Shown here piece after piece: positions 24,034 to 35,700 of a stretch of 64,000 bases of DNA. The stretch comes from Bugula neritina (lineage: Eukaryota; Bryozoa; Gymnolaemata; Cheilostomatida; Bugulidae). Positions within the stretch are counted from its first letter, which is position 1; each line of letters starts with the position of its first letter. The notes beneath the pieces were generated by a model, which saw only the letters and a program-made list of their open reading frames with translations, did no database searches and had not been told where the DNA came from. The stretch spans positions 9,649,429 to 9,713,428 of the forward strand of contig OZ037769.1 in NCBI GenBank assembly GCA_964035545.1, written 5' to 3'. The translations under genes were made by a program, and so were the position numbers.

Positions 24034-25339
24034 ATGCTTGGACTACCGTTACAAATTGATGTTCGATATGTAGCAATGGCACACCATTCATAAACTTTCT
24101 CATTTCTTCTTTTATAACCTTAATCAATAATTACAATTTGACTCAGTTCCAGGTGAATAGACCCTGTTGCAACCCCCCTTCTCTAGGCTGTTCTCTCCAC
24201 CCAGTTGGCCACAAAAGCTCTTCAAACTTTTGCAGGAGTTGTTTTCCCCTAAGTTTGTTAGAATCCGTTAAATATCTTGCAGTTGTTATTAAAGCTAATA
24301 ATTTTAAATATTTTTACCAAAAAACTGAAATTGCTCATGCTTCTTCAACTACTTTTACCAAAAAAGTAGTGAGAAGCATGAGCAATTTCTCTGGACTTTG
24401 GAGGACATATTAAATTTGTACAGTTGAGTTTTACCAACAAATCTAAATTGAGCTATTATATATTATATAAGCTTAATGTATTTAAAATGCATACTTTTTA
24501 TACTATTTTAATAAAGACTCCAGAGTCAAAATTTATTTAGCTCAATTATATTTACAGAGGAAATACCTTAATAATTTAAAGTATATAATATTATGTTTAA
24601 ACCACCCATTAGAAAAAAGATCTGGTGGTGCCTTATTCAAAGATCATGGGAAACTACATTTTTTATGTGTGCCATTTGTCACAAAAAAAATTTCTTATTA
24701 GAAAACTATGGAGGACAAGCTGTTCTGGACTGATTAAGTAAACCAGAAAAATTAACACCAGGTATCGTCCTATAAGTCTAAACAAGTTAATTATGACAGA
24801 CCTAACATATTTAAGCTAATGGTTACTAAGGCATGTGTTACTGTTATAAAAATATTTCCTATCCAATTTTGGGCAACAATTTTGCTATCTCATCAGAAAG
24901 TATGAAGGAAGCTTAGATAATAGCGATGTTGAATATATGATAATTTCTTGCGGTTTTGAATAATATGAGTGTAATTTGGAGTTGTGTATCTACTTTATTG
25001 AGAAGATGATTCTTGTTTTGGTGCATTATCCTGTTTTTTACCTATGATTCTTAAAAAAAAGTTTAGTTTTTTCTCTCTGCTTCATTTTGAAAAAAAAGAT
25101 ACTACTCATTGTCCGAAATAACTACAGGTTATGGACCCAGCAGGACTCATATTGTTGTAGCTTTGTGCACTACGAATAGTGTGGTATTATTGTATACACG
25201 GATTACTGATTCATAACCTACTATGAGGTTTGCGAGAAAAACCAAAGTAGATAGCGTTTGAAGAAGATCTATATTTTATATCTATACACAAGTAAAATGA
25301 TCAGCAATATTACCCTAGTCTATATGACAGTTATTCTCT
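24034..25339. other. Intergenic spacer, no gene recognised
   Basis: AT-rich unique sequence between NUP188 and the copia remnant. Apart from the hairpin at 24327-24389 I see no gene, RNA gene or tandem repeat. The 91-codon ORF at 24138-24413 overlaps the hairpin and has no recognisable content. Confidence 0.6.
24327..24389. other. Long near-perfect hairpin downstream of NUP188
   Basis: Arm GAAATTGCTCATGCTTCT (24327-24344) pairs perfectly with AGAAGCATGAGCAATTTC (24372-24389). Above a small internal loop (TCA opposite G), ACTACTTTT (24348-24356) pairs with AAAAGTAGT (24362-24370). A five-base apex remains (24357-24361). The total is 27 bp of stem in 63 bases. It could be a small-RNA precursor, a fold-back element remnant or a replication-slippage product; sequence alone does not decide. 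Confidence 0.8.
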
Positions 25340-26140
25340 GACTGGGCCGGACATGGCCGAGGTAGAAGCTGTGGGCGTGGCCGAGGTAGAGACTGTGGGC
25401 GTGGCGGCCGAGGACATCACAACACAAAACTAGCTGCTGAGAGTAACAGTAAACCAACTGAAGTTGAACACGAAGAAAGTGCTATTCCTGTGGGAGAAGT
25501 GAGTGACAGTAACACTGTTAATTTTGGCTCATTGACAGTAGAGCGTCGAGACATATGACGCCTAATGAGTCAGACTTCACCACTTATGTCAAGTTTCAGA
25601 AACCAAGAAGGTAGCCATAACCAATGATAAAGTAGTTGATGCGGTAGGAATTGCTAACATTCAACTATGTATCAGGCTCAAACGTCAGGTGCAGAGAAAA
25701 GCAACTCTCCGCAATGTGCTACACACACGCACCCTGAAACACAATCTTTTCTCTGTTAGATCTGCAACGAGTCGAGGTATGGTAGTGCAGTTTGGCCATA
25801 TAATAGATGCTGGATTCGTGGTAAGACAAAGAAGATACACGCTATGGGAACTCTGGTTGGTGAGCTATCCTATCAAGATTTGAAGTCATTTGACCACGAG
25901 GTAGTAGATCTGGTCGCATGTAACAATGTATGGCACCAGAGACTAGCTCATATCAATCATGCTCATATCAATCATGCTACAATCAAACGCATGGCTAGTG
26001 AACAGGTTGTTACAGGTGCTGTCTTATCTGATGTAAGCATAGGTGTGTGTGCTCTGTGTATTAAAGGTAAAATGACTCGAAAGCCATTCAAATCTGAAAA
26101 TCAAATCAAGTTTACTCATTCCTTACTTATAATATCATAG
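25340..26140 (+). mobile_element. Decayed Ty1/copia-type gag-pol fragment
   Basis: An Arg/Gly-rich gag tail (GHGRGRSCGRGRGRDCGRGG) is followed by an acidic linker, then RHMTPNESDFTTYVKF after a frameshift near 25547. The latter is the segment following the aspartic protease in copia elements. Next are LRNVLHTRTLKHNLFSVRSA and the GAG-pre-integrase zinc domain (WHQRLAHINHA, CALCIKGKMTRKPF). HINHA is duplicated (AHINHAHINHA), a small in-frame repeat. Frame changes near 25547, 25610, 25800 and 25850 kill it. The fragment ends abruptly where satellite A begins; integrase core and reverse transcriptase are absent, and no LTRs were found. Confidence 0.8.
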
Positions 26141-27340
26141 TATACCACAGACTTTTTACGGCGCATAACATTGTACTACAATCTATTATAGTGTGGTTCA
26201 GTACTTTACAGTGGGTTATATAATTTTACACTATGTTTCAGTCTAACATTACAATGCAGCACAAAATATCTCAGTCTATTACAATGTAATAAAACTTATG
26301 ACGGTATGTTTCAGCACATTACCTTGTATTACAGTAAATTACGGTTTATTACTACAAGTTTCAGTCTATTACAATGTGATACAGTTTTTAAAAGCGCAAA
26401 GTCATATATTACATGGTATCACATGTTTTAGCAATGTATTACAGTGCATTACATTGTGTTGCAGCGTTTAACGTTGTACGACAGTCTACTACAGTCTTTT
26501 TCAGTACTTCACAGTGTGCTATAAGTTTTTATAGTAGGTTTCAGAATAAATCGATGTAATATGGTATATTTCAGTCTATGACAATGCATTACAGTGTATT
26601 ACGGCTTAATACAGTATTTTTCAGTATAATAAACTGTACTACAGTGTATTTCAGTCAATTACACTGTCTTACAGCGCAATATATGAAATACAGTATATTT
26701 CAATCTATTACAATGAATTCCAAATCTGTTATATTCATGGTATATTTCAGTGTGTTGCAGTATATTTCAGTAAGTTTCAATATATTTAAGTTTGTTTCAC
26801 TATATTTCAGTATTTCGCATTATATTTCAATATGTTACAGCATATTTCAGTATGTTGCAGTATATTTCAGTGTGATACAGTAAATTTCAGTATGTGACAG
26901 TATATTTCAATAGTTTACAGTATATTTCAGAATGTTTCAGTATATTTCAGTATATCTCAGTATGTTACAGTATATTTCAGCATTTGACAGTATATTTCAG
27001 TATATCTCAGTATGTTACAGTATATTTCAGCAATTGACAGTTATTTCCATATGTTACAGTATATATCAGTATGTTACAGTATATCTAAGTATGTTTCGGT
27101 ATATTTCAGTATATTGCAGTATACTTCAGTGTGCTAAAGTAGATTTCAGTATGTTGCAGTATATTCCAGGGTGTTACTGTACATTTGAATATGTTCCAGT
27201 ATATTTCAGTATGCTACAGTATATTTTAGTATGTTACAGTATATTTCAGCACGGTACAGTATATTTCAGCATGTTACAGTACATTTCAGTATCATAGGGT
27301 ATATTTTAGTGTGATACAGCATATTTTGTTCTATTTGTAG
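26141..27340 (+). repeat. Satellite A, plus orientation (20-bp unit)
   Basis: Tandem 20-bp units with consensus ACAGTATATTTCAGTATGTT, itself two similar 10-mers (ACAGTATATT / TCAGTATGTT). The left half (26141-26750) is strongly diverged; the right half (26750-27300) is close to consensus, so the array is oldest at its left edge. It passes into satellite B at about 27320-27345 through TTTTGTTCTATTTGTAGCAC. Confidence 0.92.
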
Positions 27341-27411
27341 CACTATTAGGCACACTTCAGTACCTCTGGGCACTTATTGGTACTAGTAGTATATTTGGCT
27401 CAATTTAGCAC

Positions 27412-27951
27412 TGTCACAAAACTGTTGGTAGCAGTGTGACGAGTTCGAAAAGTCTGGTAGTCAGAAGTATATAGACAAGTAGCATACAGCTTGCTAATCC
27501 AGTTGAGAGTAAATAGAGTTGTGAATATAAGTAGTTTTTGTTTCTCTAGTAAGATATGCACAGATGAACTTATTAAAATTGAACTTCGAGAATGAACTGA
27601 ACTGATTCGTAAACACAACTGCCTCAGTATTTATAGTAAACAAAACACTCTAGAATATTCTCAAGCATTCCAGTATAGAAGATTCTAGTAGAAAACATTC
27701 CCCACATGCCAATACTAATTATAGAAAATCAGAACAAAACAAAACATTGGAATTTCCATGGTTATTTCGCAATTATTGCGCAACACCTTGTTTACATTGC
27801 TGGGCAGTAGTTAACATGACTAATGAAAACAATAACAATGAACAATGACCCATCTCTTTGATCAGTCTAAAATATTTATGAACATTCATGTATAATCATT
27901 AGGAAAAGCCCTGAAAGTCTATAGGTATATGTACACTCAGAATTTGTGACA
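27412..27951 (-). mobile_element. 540-bp solo LTR in satellite B
   Basis: Starts TGTCACAAA and ends TTTGTGACA (9-bp terminal inverted repeats, TG...CA), with the 5-bp duplication AGCAC at 27407-27411 and 27952-27956. No internal retroelement sequence is present, so it is a recombination-derived solo LTR. The minus strand carries TATAAATA (27629-27636) followed by about 220 bases to the end, suggesting minus orientation. The 5-bp duplication fits copia or gypsy; family not determined. Confidence 0.9.
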
Positions 27952-30900
27952 AGCACATTTGGGCATTTTTTAGCAGATTTGAGCACTGTTGAGCACACTA
28001 GTTCTACTATTAGCACTATTGGGCGCGTTTCAGAACCTCAGGGCACTCATTGGTACTATTAGCATATTTGGCTCAATTTAGCACATTTGGCCATATTTTA
28101 GCACATTTTGGCATGTTTTAGCACAATTGGGCACTGTTAGGCACAACTGTTCTGTTTGTAGCACTATTGGGTGCGTTTCAGTACTTCTGGGCACTTATTA
28201 TTACTATTAGCATATTTGGCTCAATTTAGCACATTTGGGCATGTTTTAGCACATTTTGGCATGTTATAGCACATTTGGGTACTGTTCGGCACATTTGTTC
28301 TGTTTGTAGCACTATTGGCTGCGTTTCAGTACTTCTGGGCACTTATTGGAACTATTAGCATATTTGGCTCAATTTAGCACGTTTGGGCATGTTTTAACAC
28401 ATTCGGGCATATGTTTTAGCACATTATGGCATGTTTTGGCACATTTGGGCACTGTTGAACGCAGTAGTTCTACTATTAGCTCTATTGGGCGCGTTTCAAA
28501 ACCTCTGGGCACTCATCGGCGCTATTAGCATGTTTGGCTCAATTTAGCACATATGGGCATGTTTTAGCACATTTGGACATGTTTTAGCACATTTTGGCAT
28601 GTTGTAGCACATCTAGGCACTGTGAGGCACATTTTTTCTGTTTGTAGCACTATTGGGTGCGTTTCAGTACTTCTGGGCACTTATTGGTACTATTATATTT
28701 CTGGTTCAATTTAGCACATTTGGGCATGTTTTAGCACATTTTGGCACTGTTAAGCACACTGTTTAAACTATTACCACTGTTGGGCACGTTTCAGAACCTG
28801 TGGGCACTTATTGGTACTATTAGCATATTTGGCTCAATTTAGCACATTTGGGAATGTTTAAGCACATTTTGGCATGTGTTAGCACATTTTGGCATGTTAT
28901 AGCACATTTGGGCACTGATAGGCACATTTGTTCTGTTTGTAGCACTATTGGGTGCATTTCAGTACTTCTGGGCATTTATCGGTACTATTAGCATATTTGG
29001 CTCAATTTAGCACATTTGGGCATGTTTAAGCACATGTGGGCACTGTTGAGCACGATAGTTCTACTATTAACACTATTGGGCGCGTTTCAGAACCTCTGGG
29101 CACTTATTGATATTAGTAGTATAATTGGCTCAATTTAACACATTAGGGCATGTTTTAGCACATTTTGGCAAAGTTTAGCACATTTGGGCACTGTTAGGCA
29201 CATTTGTTCTGTTTGTAGCACTAATAGGTGCATTTCAGTACTTATGGGCACTTATTGGTACTATTAGCATATTTGGCTCAATTTGGCACATTTGGGCATG
29301 TTTAAGCACATTTGGGCATGTTTTAGCATATTTTGGCATGTTTTAGCACATCTAGACACTGTTAAGCACATTTGTTCTGTTTGTAGCACTATTGGGTGCG
29401 TTTCAGTACTTCTGGGCACTTATTGGTACTATAAGCGTGTTTGGCTCAATTTAGCACATTAGGGCATGTTTTAGTACATTTCGGGATGTTTTAGCACATT
29501 TGGGCAGTGTTAAGCACACTAGTTCTACTATTAGCACTATTGGGCACGTTTCAGAACCGCTGGGGACTTATTGGCGCTATTAGCATGTTTGGGTCAATTT
29601 AGCACATTTGGGCATGTTTTAGCACATTTTGGCATGTCTTAGCACATTTGGGCACTGTTATGCACATTTGTTTTGTTTGTAGCACTATTGGGTGCATTTC
29701 AGTACTTCTGGGCACTTACTGGTACTATTAGAATATTTGGCTCAATTTACCACATTGAGGCATGTTTTAGCACATTTGGGCATTTTTAGCACATTTGGGC
29801 ACTGTTGAGCACATTTGTTCTGTTTGTAGCACTATTGGGTGCGTTTCAGTACTTCTGGGCACTTATTGCTGCTAGTAGTCTTTTTGGCTCAATTTAGCAC
29901 ATTTCGGCATGTTTTAGCACATTTGGGCAGTGTTGAGCACACTAGTTCTACTATTAGCATTATTGGGCACGTTTCAGAACCGCTGGGCACTTATTGGCGC
30001 TATTAGCATGTTTGGGTCAATTTAACACATTTGGGCATGTTTTAACACATTTTGGCACTGTTTAGCCTATTTGTTCTGTTTGTAGCGCCATCGGGTGCGT
30101 TTCAGTACTTTTTGGCACCTATTGGTACTATAAGCTTGTTTGGTTTGATTTAGCACATTTTGGCATGTTTCAGCACATTTGGGCATGTTTAAGCATATTT
30201 TGGGCACTGTTGAGCACAGTAGTTCTACTATTAGCACTATTAGGCGCGTTCCAGAACCTCTGGGCACTTATTGGTACTAGTAGTATTTTTGGCTCAATTT
30301 ACCACATTAGGGCATGTGTTAGCACATTTTGGCATGTTTTATCACATTTGGGCACTGTTAGGCACATTTGCTCTGTTTGTAGCACTATTAGGTGCGTTTC
30401 CGTACTTATGGGCACTCATTGGTACTATTAGCATATTAGGCTCAATTTAGCACATTTGGGCATGTTTTAGCACATTCTGGCATGTCTCAGCACATTTGGG
30501 CACTGTTAAGCACATTTGTTCTGTTTGTAGCACCATTGGGTGCGTTTCAGTACTTATGGGCACTTATTGGTGCTATTAGCATATTTGGCGCAATTTAGCA
30601 CAGTACGACATGTTTTAGCACATTCGGGCATATGTTTTAGCACATTTGGGCACTGTTAGGCACATTTTTTCTGTCTGTAGCACTATTAGGTGTGTTTCAG
30701 TACTTTTGGGCACGTATTGGTACTATTAGCATCTTTGGTTCAATTTAGCACATTTAGGCATGTTTTAACACATTTTGGCAATGTTTAGCCTATTTGTTCT
30801 GTTTGTAGCACCATCGATTGCGTTTCAGTACTTCTGGGCACCTATTGGTACTATAAGCTTGTTTGGTTCGATCTAGCACATTTTGGCATGTTTCAGCACA

Positions 30901-31973
30901 TTTTGGCGTGTTTTAGCACATTTAGGCATGTATTAGCACTTTTTGGCTTGTTATAGCACATTTGGGTACTGCTAGGCACATTTGTTCTGTTTGTAGCACT
31001 ATTGGGTGCAATTCAGTATTTCTGGGCACTTAATGGTACTATTAGCATATTTGGCTCAGTTTAGCACATTTGGGCATGTTTTAGCACATTCGGGCATATG
31101 TTTTAGCACATTTTATATGTTTTAGCACATTTGGGCAGTGTTAAGCACATTTGTTCTGTTTGTAGCACTATTGGGTGCGTCTCAGTACTTCTGGGCGCTT
31201 ACTGGTACTATTAGCATATTTGTCTCAATTTAGCACATTTTGGCATGTTTTAGCACATATGGGCACTGCTAAGCACATTTGTTCTGTTTGTAGCACTATT
31301 GGGTTCGTTTCAGTACTTCTGGGCACTTCTTGGTGCTAGTAGTCTTTTTGGCTCAATTTAGCACATTTCGGCATGTTTTAGCACATTTGGGCAGTGTTAA
31401 GCACAGCAGTTCTACTATTAGGACTATTGGGTACGTTTCAGAACCGATGGGCACTTATTGGCGCTATTAGCTTGTTTGGGTCAATTTAGCACATTAGGGC
31501 ATGTTTTAGCACGTTTTGGCATGTTTTAGCACATATGGGCACTGCTAAGCACATTTGTTCTGTTTGTAGCACTATTGGGTACATTTCAGTACTTCTGGGC
31601 ATTTATTGGTACTATTAGCATATTTGGCTCAATTTAGCACATTTGGGCATGTTTAAGCACATTTGAGCAATGTTGAGCACAGTAGTTCTACTATTAGCAT
31701 ATTTAGCTCAATTTAGCACGTTTGGGCATGTTTTAGCACATTCGGGCATATGTTTTTGGCACATTTTGGCATGTTTTAGCACATTTGGGCACTGTTAGGC
31801 ACATTTTTTCTGTTTGTAGCACTATCAGGTGCGTTTCAGTATTTTTGGGCACGTATTGGTACTATTAGCATCTTTGGTTCAATTTAGCACATTTGGGCAT
31901 GTTTTAACACATTTTGGCACTGTTTAGCCTATTTGTTCTGTTTGTAGCACCATCGATTGCGTTTCAGTACTTT

Positions 31974-32729
31974 CACAGGATAGTTAAGGGCATCCTCACT
32001 AAAAATATCATAAGTTTCTCTCAAAATGTAGTTCAGGTTCTTGAATAATATTGCTCTGCGGGTGGCATGCGTGTTGCCTACTTGCATTTGTTTAGCCTAA
32101 GATTAAACTACAGCCAATGAGCAGCAACCTTCATTAGGGCTGCGTTATCTATCAACATTCCATTATGGGTGTTACATAAACAGAGTACAAAGCGAGCTAT
32201 TCATAATAGCCTGCCAGCTAGCAAGCCTATAATTAGCATGTACGCGCCAATATCTTCTTATCCCTAAGTGCTCATTGAAGCGTGAAGCACTGCGCGCTGC
32301 TAGTTTCTTATGAAAAAATATGGCATTTTCAGTGTATAAATCACCAATTTATGTGCAATCTAGCAAAGTTATTGGAAAATGAAAAAGATTTGCACTGGAG
32401 AAATATCTCAGGATTCCAGCAGTGCAATTTTTATTCAGATATCATGTTTTCCTGCTGAGATATTTTACTGGTACTGAAAAGTCAGCTTTTCTGCTAAAAT
32501 TGGCCAAAATTGGGCAGTTTTTTGTTTATAACTTTGCAAAAAAAATGAAAATTGAAATTTCCAAAAAAGTTGCACTGGGGAAAAACAAGATCTACAACAT
32601 AGTTTTTAAATTTTGACTCTAGCACAATTAGGTGAGATTTTATTTTACTGGTACTGAATTCTTATATGATTACAATGCAAACCTCAGCAAGGCAGTTGCA
32701 GCTAAAAGGTTGCCCTTAACTATCCTGTG
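31974..32729. mobile_element. 756-bp non-autonomous inverted-repeat element in satellite B
   Basis: The left end is CACAGGATAGTTAAGGGCAT, and the right end is the inverse, with 21 of 22 bases matching (CACAGGATAGTTAAGGGCAA then CC). Satellite B stops and resumes exactly at these ends (CAGTACTTT | element | TCTGGGCACC). The interior is unique and AT-rich. It has two related stretches around ATTTTACTGGTACTGAA (about 32460 and 32642) and no credible ORF. No clean target duplication is seen. CAC-type termini would fit a CACTA/EnSpm-like non-autonomous copy, but that is only a guess. Confidence 0.85.
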
Positions 32730-35700
32730 TCTGGGCACCTATTGGTACTATAAGCTTGTTTGGTTCGATTTAGCACATTTTGGCATGTTTCAGTACATTT
32801 TGGCGTGTTTTAGCACATTTGGGCATGTATTAGCACTTTTTGGCATGTTATAGCACATTTGGGTACTGCTAGGCACATTTGTTCTGTTTGTAGCACTATT
32901 GGGTGCAATTCAGTATTTCTGGGCACTTAATGGTACTATTAGCATATTTGGCTCAGTTTAGCACATTTGGGCATGTTTTAGCACATTCGGGCATATGTTT
33001 TAGCACATTTTGGCATGTTTTAGCACATTTGGGCAGTGTTAAGCACATTTGTTCTGTTTGTAGCACTATTGGGTGCGTTTCAGTACTTCTGGGCACTTAT
33101 TGGTAATATAAGCGTGTTTGGTTTGATTTAGCACATTTTAGCATGTCTCAGCACATTTTGGAGTGTTTTAGCACATTTGGGCATGTATTAGCACATTTGA
33201 GCATGTTTAAGCACATTTTGGCATGCTTTAGCACATCTAGGCACTGTTAGGCACATTTCTTCTGTTTGTAGCACTATTGGGTGCGTTTCAGTAATTCTGG
33301 GCACTTATTGCTACTATTATGTATTTGGTTCAATTTAGCACATTTGGGCATGATTTAGCACATTTTGGCACTGTTTAGCACATTTGTTCTGTTTGTAGCA
33401 CCATTAGGTGCGTTTCAGTACTTCTGGGCATCTATTGGTACTATAAGAGTGTTCGGTTCAATTTAGCACATTTGAGCATGTTTTAACACATTTTGGCATG
33501 TCTTAGCACATTTGGGCACTGTTAAGCACATTTGTTCTGTTTGTAGCACTATTTGGTGCGTTTCAGTACTTCTGGGCACTTATTGGTACTATTAGCATAT
33601 TTGGCTCAATTTAGCACATTTGGGCATGTTTTAGCACATTTTATCATGTATTAGCACATCTAGGCATGTATTAGCACATCTAGGCACTGTTAAGCACATT
33701 TGTTCTGTTTGTAGCACTATTGGGCACGTCTCAGAACCGCTGGGCATTTATTGGCGCTATTAGCATGTTTGGATCAATTTAGCACATTTGGGCATGTTTT
33801 AGCACATTTTGGGATGTTTTGGCACATTTGGGCACTGTCAAGCACACTATTTCAACTATTACCCTTATTGGGAATGTTTCAGAACGTGTATGCACTCATT
33901 GGTACTATTAGCATATTTGGCTGAGTTTAGCACATTCGGGCATTTTATAGCACATTTGGGCACTGTTTTTTACAGTAGTTTGACTATTAGCGCTATTGGA
34001 CGCGTTTCAGAACCTCTAGGCACTTCTGGGTACCAGTGGTATACTTGGCTCAATTGAGCACATTAGGGCATGTTTTAGCACATTTGGGCACTGTTAGGCA
34101 CATTTTTTGTTCTGTTTGTAGCACTAATGGGCGCGTTTCAGGACCTCCTGACACTTATTGGCGCTGTTAGCATGTTTGGCTCAGTTTACCACATTTGGGC
34201 ATGTTTTAGCACATTTGGGCACTGCTAAGCACATTTGTTCTGTTTGTAGCACTATTGGGTGCGTTTCAGTACTTCTGTGCACTCATTGGTGCTAGTAGTC
34301 ATTTTGGCTCAATTAGGCACATTTGGGCATGTTTTAGCACATTTGGGCAGTGTTAGGCACACTAGTTCTACTATTAGCACTATTGGGCACGTCTCAGAAC
34401 CGCTGGGTATTTATTGGCGCTATTAGCATGTTTGGATCAAATTAGCACATTTGGGCATGTTTTAGCACGTTTTGGCATGTTTTAGCACATTTGGGCACTG
34501 TTAAGCACATTCGCTCTGTTTGTAGCGCTATTGGGTGCGTTTCAGTACTTATGGGCATTTATTGGTACTATTAGCATATTTGGCTGAATTTAGCACATTT
34601 GGGCACTGTTGAGCACAGTAGTTCGACTCTTAGCACTATTGGGCGCGTTTCAGAACTTCTGGGCACTTCTGGGTACCAGTAGTGTACTTAGCTCAATTGA
34701 GCACATTAGGGCATGTTTTAGCACATATGGGCACTGCTAAGCACATTTGTTCTGTTTGTAGCACCATTAGGTGCGTTTCCGTACTTATGGGCACTTATTG
34801 GTACTATTAGCATATTTGGCTCAATTCAGCACATTTGGGCATGTTTTAGCACATTCGGGCATATGTTTTAGCACATTTTGGCATGTTTTAGCACATTTGG
34901 GCAGTGTTAAGCACATTTGTTCTGTTTGTAGCACTATTGGGTGCTTTTCAGTACTTCTGGGCACTTTTTGGTACTATAAGCGTGTTTGGTTCGATTTAGC
35001 ACATTTTAGCATGTTTCAGCACATTTTGGCGTGTTTTCGCTCATTTGGGCATGTATTAGCACATTTGAGCATGTTTTAGCACATTTTGGCATGCTTTAGC
35101 ACATCTAGGCACTGTTAGGCACATTTCTTCTGTTTGTAGCACCATTGGGTGCCTTTCAGTACTTCTGGGCACTCATTGGTACTATTATAAATTTGGTTCA
35201 ATTTAGCACATTTCAGCGTGTTTTAACACATTTTGGCATGTCATCGCACATTTGGGCACTGTTAAGCACATTTGTTCTGTTTGTAGCGCTATTGGGTGCA
35301 TTCCAGTACTTCTGGGCACTTATTGGTATTAGTAGTATATTTGGCTCAATTTAGCACATTTCGGCATGTTTTAGCACATTTTAGCGCATTTGGGCACTGT
35401 TAAGCACATTTGTTCTGTTTGTAGCACTATTGGGTGCATTCCAGTATTCTGGCACTTATTGGTACTATTAGCATAGTTGGCTGAATTTAGCACATTTGGG
35501 CATGTTTTAGCACATTTTGGCATGTTTTAGCACATTTAGGCGCTGTTAAGCACATGTGTTCTGTTTTTCGCCCTTTATGGGTGCATTTCAGTACTTCTGG
35601 GCACTTATTGGTATTAGTAGTATATTTGGCTCAATTTAGCACATTAGGGCATGATTTAGCACATTTGGGCACTGTTAAGCACATTTGTTCTGCTTGTAGC

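Noticed and set aside
24138-24413. 91-codon ORF downstream of NUP188
   Set aside because: Overlaps the hairpin, has no family resemblance, and is short enough to be random.
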